Origin: Desulfobacteraceae bacterium 4572_130
GTDB lineage: Bacteria; Desulfobacterota; Desulfobacteria; Desulfobacterales; Desulfobacteraceae
Reading direction: 5' to 3'
DNA: 46,032 nucleotides
Assembly (NCBI GenBank): GCA_002084425.1
Contig: NBLN01000017.1
Span: 10,670-56,701, forward strand
Shown here: positions 44,201 through 46,032 of the stretch, piece after piece
Layout: each line of letters opens with the position of its first letter
Numbering within the stretch: position 1 is the stretch's first letter
Notes under the pieces: generated by a model
The model's database searches: none
What the model saw: only the letters and a program-made list of their open reading frames with translations
What the model was told of the DNA's origin: nothing
Program-made: the position numbers and the translations under genes

Positions 44201-44206
44201 TTGCAT
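41204..44206 (-). CDS. NACHT-domain STAND NTPase with a variable dipeptide-repeat tract
   Basis: A 1000-aa signal-transduction ATPase of the bacterial NACHT type, some of which defend against phage. Walker A is GMPGSGKST (residues 96-104), Walker B is ILIFDGFDEI (187-196), and a sensor-like IIITGRPSGFL lies near 227-237. The winged-helix region ends in FSHLSFQEFL (443-452), which is typical of bacterial NACHT proteins. The N-terminal 90 residues are short and show no known effector. A helical region follows to about residue 760. Residues 763-861 are an uninterrupted (Met/Arg)(Ala/Asp) dipeptide tract, and a helical C-terminal domain of about 120 residues ends the protein. The gene starts 8 bp after the KAP NTPase stop, with AGGAT just upstream. 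Confidence 0.9.
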   Translation of the reverse strand: MQIKQYPIDQPFNDTEFRNLYNHYQIGLANFYKKEDALGVFDSSMDTPVSLKDIYVPLDVSKDDLPIINNSKEVEEIKRKDISDAIAKYQFIAISGMPGSGKSTFTKFLPLATADFVANKTVQKIGRKVVIPIILREFDFDTINSFNELFNKWIKKTQENLSLILEKNNQKLTKEFFEFYIKNGWAILIFDGFDEISENHNKNLIKWINEYIKKLNLINQNPIKTNIIITGRPSGFLSNVNYKTYEKLYLQPFNQNQIKQYVKKFHKLKYSHNLLEMEAKNTAFLSRLKEFTGLAALKHRPIYLAMLLYIHDTDGEIPQTRTLAYKKMIEAYVHQLDMLKRLNEKKGLINIPTWSLQDKMILLEELAYKIHNKAGKEIKNEKAEQFQIQISKNDLKTYFKDIVIDETINFQTINKNENIDKIIEYYISRTGLLLEPQYGFIQFSHLSFQEFLIGARIYRRQKKRNNEKYLKQEIFDKLKSIGWAEVAQLFYGIDSMYAGEGQSEQLQFLFNENDFSHYKFLIDLLCITENRFTKNEIITWLKSILFLLINKKNINDYDFRNFIKNLNLKTKEIDKKNNFDLNKEILNYLFQTCDDLLDKKKIKKHELLKTIENNNDDDIAFRFKESNNFHLKLKNILYIGFYFKDFRKKYLNKQRIEKIPENNNIKENLFVFILDKYIPFNENLAHNISNKIYKNLNPYFFIELFDSYYLLFSPLFIEDDFFKKLLKIKLISLSSFFLLIPFKQNNFYNKKDIIKAKKIAMNMARDRDMARARAMDMARDRDMARARAMDMARDRDMARAMDMDMDMARAMAMDMAMDRAMDMARDMDRDMDMAMDMAMDMARDMARDMDMARAMDMDMDMVRAMTKDIDIVRSKVINKEIYFDIYTLGYMSWHFCLWATVKKVAEKMDINLKYKKQEFIELEKIIQNDNEFIKYLGENTLNKKQKKQALEWINKSSTRDIMKFLIENCTAKEFDENKSIKNFHNIIKKFNKKYEEFKKN
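41591..41920 (-). repeat. Hexanucleotide minisatellite inside the NACHT gene
   Basis: On the coding strand every unit is A(T/G)GG(C/A)T, giving four dipeptides: Met-Ala, Met-Asp, Arg-Ala, Arg-Asp. The perfect part is 297 bp (41624-41920, 49.5 units); a degenerate tail reaches about 41591. At the 5' end a 42-bp super-unit (MARDRDMARARAMD) occurs twice and then partly a third time, so recent duplication is visible. Copy-number change keeps the reading frame. Confidence 0.95.
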
Positions 44207-44214
44207 TTTTCATC

Positions 44215-45726
44215 CTATATATATTTTTTAAGGTCTTGAATATTTTTATTATTTATAGAACCAAAACATTTTTTAAATTCTTCTTTATAATTTTCAAAGC
44301 TTTGATGTTTGCCTTGCATTTCATAAATTTCATTTAAAAATTTATTTTCACTTACCCTAGAATTTTCAAGTTCTTTTATTTTTAAAGTATAATCATCATC
44401 AATAAAACTTTTTGGTATGTCTTTGCTAAGATGTGAAATAAATTCTAGGTACAAAAAATACTCATTAGGATTATTTAGTTCAAATCTACTACTTTTAGTA
44501 AAAACATCTTTTATATTAGAAATAAGCTCAGGATAATTTTCCAATGCAGAATAAACAGACTCATAAAAAAGTTTAAGATATGCAATTAAACATAATTTTT
44601 TTATATCTTCATTGTTAATGATTTTTTTATCATTAAATTCTGAATTTTTAATATGAAAATAAAGAGTCATTAAATAGGATTTTATTCTTCTTGGATTTGG
44701 ATCTATTATTGATGCTATAAATTTTGCAATTTCAATTTGATTTTCATTTTTTATTTTATATTCATCTTTGTTGCTTATATGTTCTTTAATAAATTTTTCA
44801 ATTTGTTTTTCATTTGGTTGTTTAATATAAAAAGTTGTTTGAAAAAGTTTTTCTAAATATGTTCTTGCCTCTTTGGATGTTTTTAACTCATGAGTTGCTA
44901 AGGCTTTTTCAATATGATGTCTGTCATACCCAAAAACAAAAACACATTTTTGAGTTGAAAGATATTGTTTGATTTCCTTTAAAAGTTTACTAATTATTTG
45001 ATCTTCACATCTATCTAAATCATCAATAAAAATAACAATTCTTCCATCTTTATCTGGTTCATCTTTATCTGGTTCATCTTTACTGGGTTCATCAGAATTA
45101 TTGGTTTTTGTTTTTAATAATTTTTTAATAGCTTCTTGAAAAATAAGTTTAAATCTTTGATTTCTGCCAATATATTGAAAATTATCATATTCATATTGCT
45201 CACCAATATTTTTTATATTTGATGCTGGATTTTTACCAAGCTTTAAAAAAGAACCAAACATATCAAGCCCTGCTTGTGATACAACATGCAAAATTTTTCC
45301 TGTTTTATCTTTACTTTGTGACAAAATAGAAAAATAATTTTTAATTTCTCTTAAAAGTTCTATAAAAGGTTCATTATTAGCTTCATGCTCCCAGGGATTA
45401 AACCAGATACAATGAATATTAGAAAAAGGGGTTTTATTTTCTTTAGTTGAATTGAACTCTGTAAAAATTTTATCAAATTCTATTTTTTCATGATTTTCTT
45501 CTTTAATTGTTTTATCTTGAAATTGCAGTCTGTGCTCCAAAGGTTTTCCCCTAAGAGATGCCATAAGATATTTCATAATACTTGTTTTTCCACTTCCCCA
45601 TCTACCTGATACTCCTATAGAAAAAGGTGTTCTAGCATTTAATATTAATTCTCGTATTATTTTTGCTTGTTTTTTTGAGCCTAATTTATCAATTTTAAAA
45701 GTAAATTCATCATTAAAATAATTCAT
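44215..45726 (-). CDS. KAP-family P-loop NTPase
   Basis: A 503-aa ATPase of the KAP group. Walker A is SGRWGSGKTS (residues 40-49), the family block IWFNPWEHE follows (about 107-115), and Walker B is VIFIDDLDRC (231-240). DPNPRRIKSYL near residue 345 is the sensor-2-like motif. No membrane helices are inserted, unlike many KAP proteins. Residues 212-227 are an in-frame DEP(S/D)K repeat coded by three 15-bp units. It is the first gene of a two-gene operon with the NACHT NTPase. KAP NTPases occur in phage exclusion (PifA) and several defence islands; the pairing makes a defence role plausible but it is unproven. Confidence 0.9.
   Translation of the reverse strand: MNYFNDEFTFKIDKLGSKKQAKIIRELILNARTPFSIGVSGRWGSGKTSIMKYLMASLRGKPLEHRLQFQDKTIKEENHEKIEFDKIFTEFNSTKENKTPFSNIHCIWFNPWEHEANNEPFIELLREIKNYFSILSQSKDKTGKILHVVSQAGLDMFGSFLKLGKNPASNIKNIGEQYEYDNFQYIGRNQRFKLIFQEAIKKLLKTKTNNSDEPSKDEPDKDEPDKDGRIVIFIDDLDRCEDQIISKLLKEIKQYLSTQKCVFVFGYDRHHIEKALATHELKTSKEARTYLEKLFQTTFYIKQPNEKQIEKFIKEHISNKDEYKIKNENQIEIAKFIASIIDPNPRRIKSYLMTLYFHIKNSEFNDKKIINNEDIKKLCLIAYLKLFYESVYSALENYPELISNIKDVFTKSSRFELNNPNEYFLYLEFISHLSKDIPKSFIDDDYTLKIKELENSRVSENKFLNEIYEMQGKHQSFENYKEEFKKCFGSINNKNIQDLKKYI
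45046..45090 (-). repeat. 15-bp tandem repeat inside the KAP gene
   Basis: Three consecutive 15-bp units on the plus strand: ATCTTTATCTGGTTC twice and then ATCTTTACTGGGTTC. They code for the acidic Asp-Glu-Pro-Asp/Ser-Lys pentapeptides just before Walker B. The two identical units point to recent slippage. Confidence 0.9.
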
Positions 45727-45762
45727 TTAATATTTACCTTGTTTTATTATTTTTATTCTAGT

Positions 45763-45865
45763 TTATATGCAAGAGCTTATAACTACTTAATATTCTTTTA
45801 TGTTTTGTTGTAAGACAAACTAAGAAAAAAAACCAAAAACCAGATCTCACTTATACCAGTTATTT
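45763..45865 (+). repeat. 95-bp two-hairpin repeat, copy 7
   Basis: Near full-length copy (TTATATGCAAGAGCTTATAA to ACCAGTTATTT) with a slightly enlarged A-rich middle. It lies in the presumed promoter region of the KAP-NACHT operon, 37 bp upstream of the KAP start. Confidence 0.85.
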
Positions 45866-45966
45866 AAGCTCTGATTTTTAATTTCAAATGTATATAATCC
45901 AATAAATTTGTCAAGAATTCACTTTTTGTGGGAGCGTTAACTTAACTGTGTCTGGAAGAGGACACA

Positions 45967-46032
45967 ATGTCAGTTGACAAGCAGTTTTCCAAAGGTTTAA
46001 TGTGGTGTCATGATGAAAAGGAAAAAAAACGC
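45967..46032 (+). CDS. Start of a gene truncated by the window edge
   Basis: An ATG at 45967 with GGAAGAGG 8-9 bp upstream opens a frame of 22 codons (MSVDKQFSKGLMWCHDEKEK and two more) that runs off the window. The base composition is richer in G and C than the neighbouring genes. No family can be named from so short a piece; a transposase or other mobile-element gene is possible. Confidence 0.4.
   Translation, partial: MSVDKQFSKGLMWCHDEKEKKR

Overview
The window is a very AT-rich bacterial chromosome segment. Several features fit a sulfate-reducer-like member of the former Deltaproteobacteria (Desulfobacterota/Thermodesulfobacteriota): a short-type EF-Ts of 198 aa, a class I benzoyl-CoA reductase operon, a GltD-like ferredoxin/flavin oxidoreductase, a DUF2080 protein and an RseP/Dxr/CdsA gene order. 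This placement is an inference from gene content; no rRNA is present to test it.

Layout. 0.5-2.5 kb: an FAD-dependent dehydrogenase and a small membrane-anchored beta-rich protein. 3.1-10.1 kb (+): the classical translation/envelope operon rpsB-tsf-pyrH-frr-uppS-cdsA-dxr-rseP. 10.1-15.2 kb (-): serS-thrC and a TPR lipoprotein-rlmN pair, with a dead azlD behind rlmN. 15.4-18.2 kb: a 5-formyl-THF cyclo-ligase, then a LysE gene flanked by two attC-like integron recombination sites, then lysA. 18.9-24 kb (+): a sigma-54 activator, rpsU, folC, tRNA-Arg(CCG), a glycosyltransferase and a methyltransferase. 24-29 kb (-): an N-acetylmuramoyl-L-alanine amidase, a frameshifted mutS and a LapA-like protein. 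29-30 kb (+): a DUS-family tRNA-dihydrouridine synthase. 30.5-35.4 kb (-): ATP-dependent (class I, Bzd-like) benzoyl-CoA reductase with its ferredoxin. 35.5-40 kb (-): small mobile/toxin-antitoxin-type genes, a QueG-like iron-sulfur protein and a large FAD/Fe-S oxidoreductase. 40.2-41.2 kb (+): a stop-interrupted DUF3795 gene and a methyltransferase. 41.2-45.7 kb (-): a two-gene KAP NTPase-NACHT NTPase operon, a candidate anti-phage module. Its NACHT protein carries a 99-residue tract made only of (Met/Arg)-(Ala/Asp) dipeptides, encoded by a hexanucleotide minisatellite.

Two themes run across the window. First, non-coding mobile repeats have spread through it. One family is about 95 bp with two hairpins (seven near-complete copies and at least three partial ones). 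One is a 197-bp MITE with terminal inverted repeats (two full copies, one fragment), one copy of which sits inside the first repeat. The third is a set of long palindromes. One copy of the 95-bp repeat has split a DUF2442 gene, which is direct evidence that it moves.

Second, gene damage is frequent: mutS has an out-of-frame deletion across the H-loop region; pyrH lacks about 43 residues in frame; uppS has two unusual residues at conserved positions; azlD, lysE (5' end), DUF3795, two DUF2442 genes and a DUF2281 gene look broken. Loss of mismatch repair could contribute to the indels and to repeat variability, but sequencing or assembly error must be excluded for each case.
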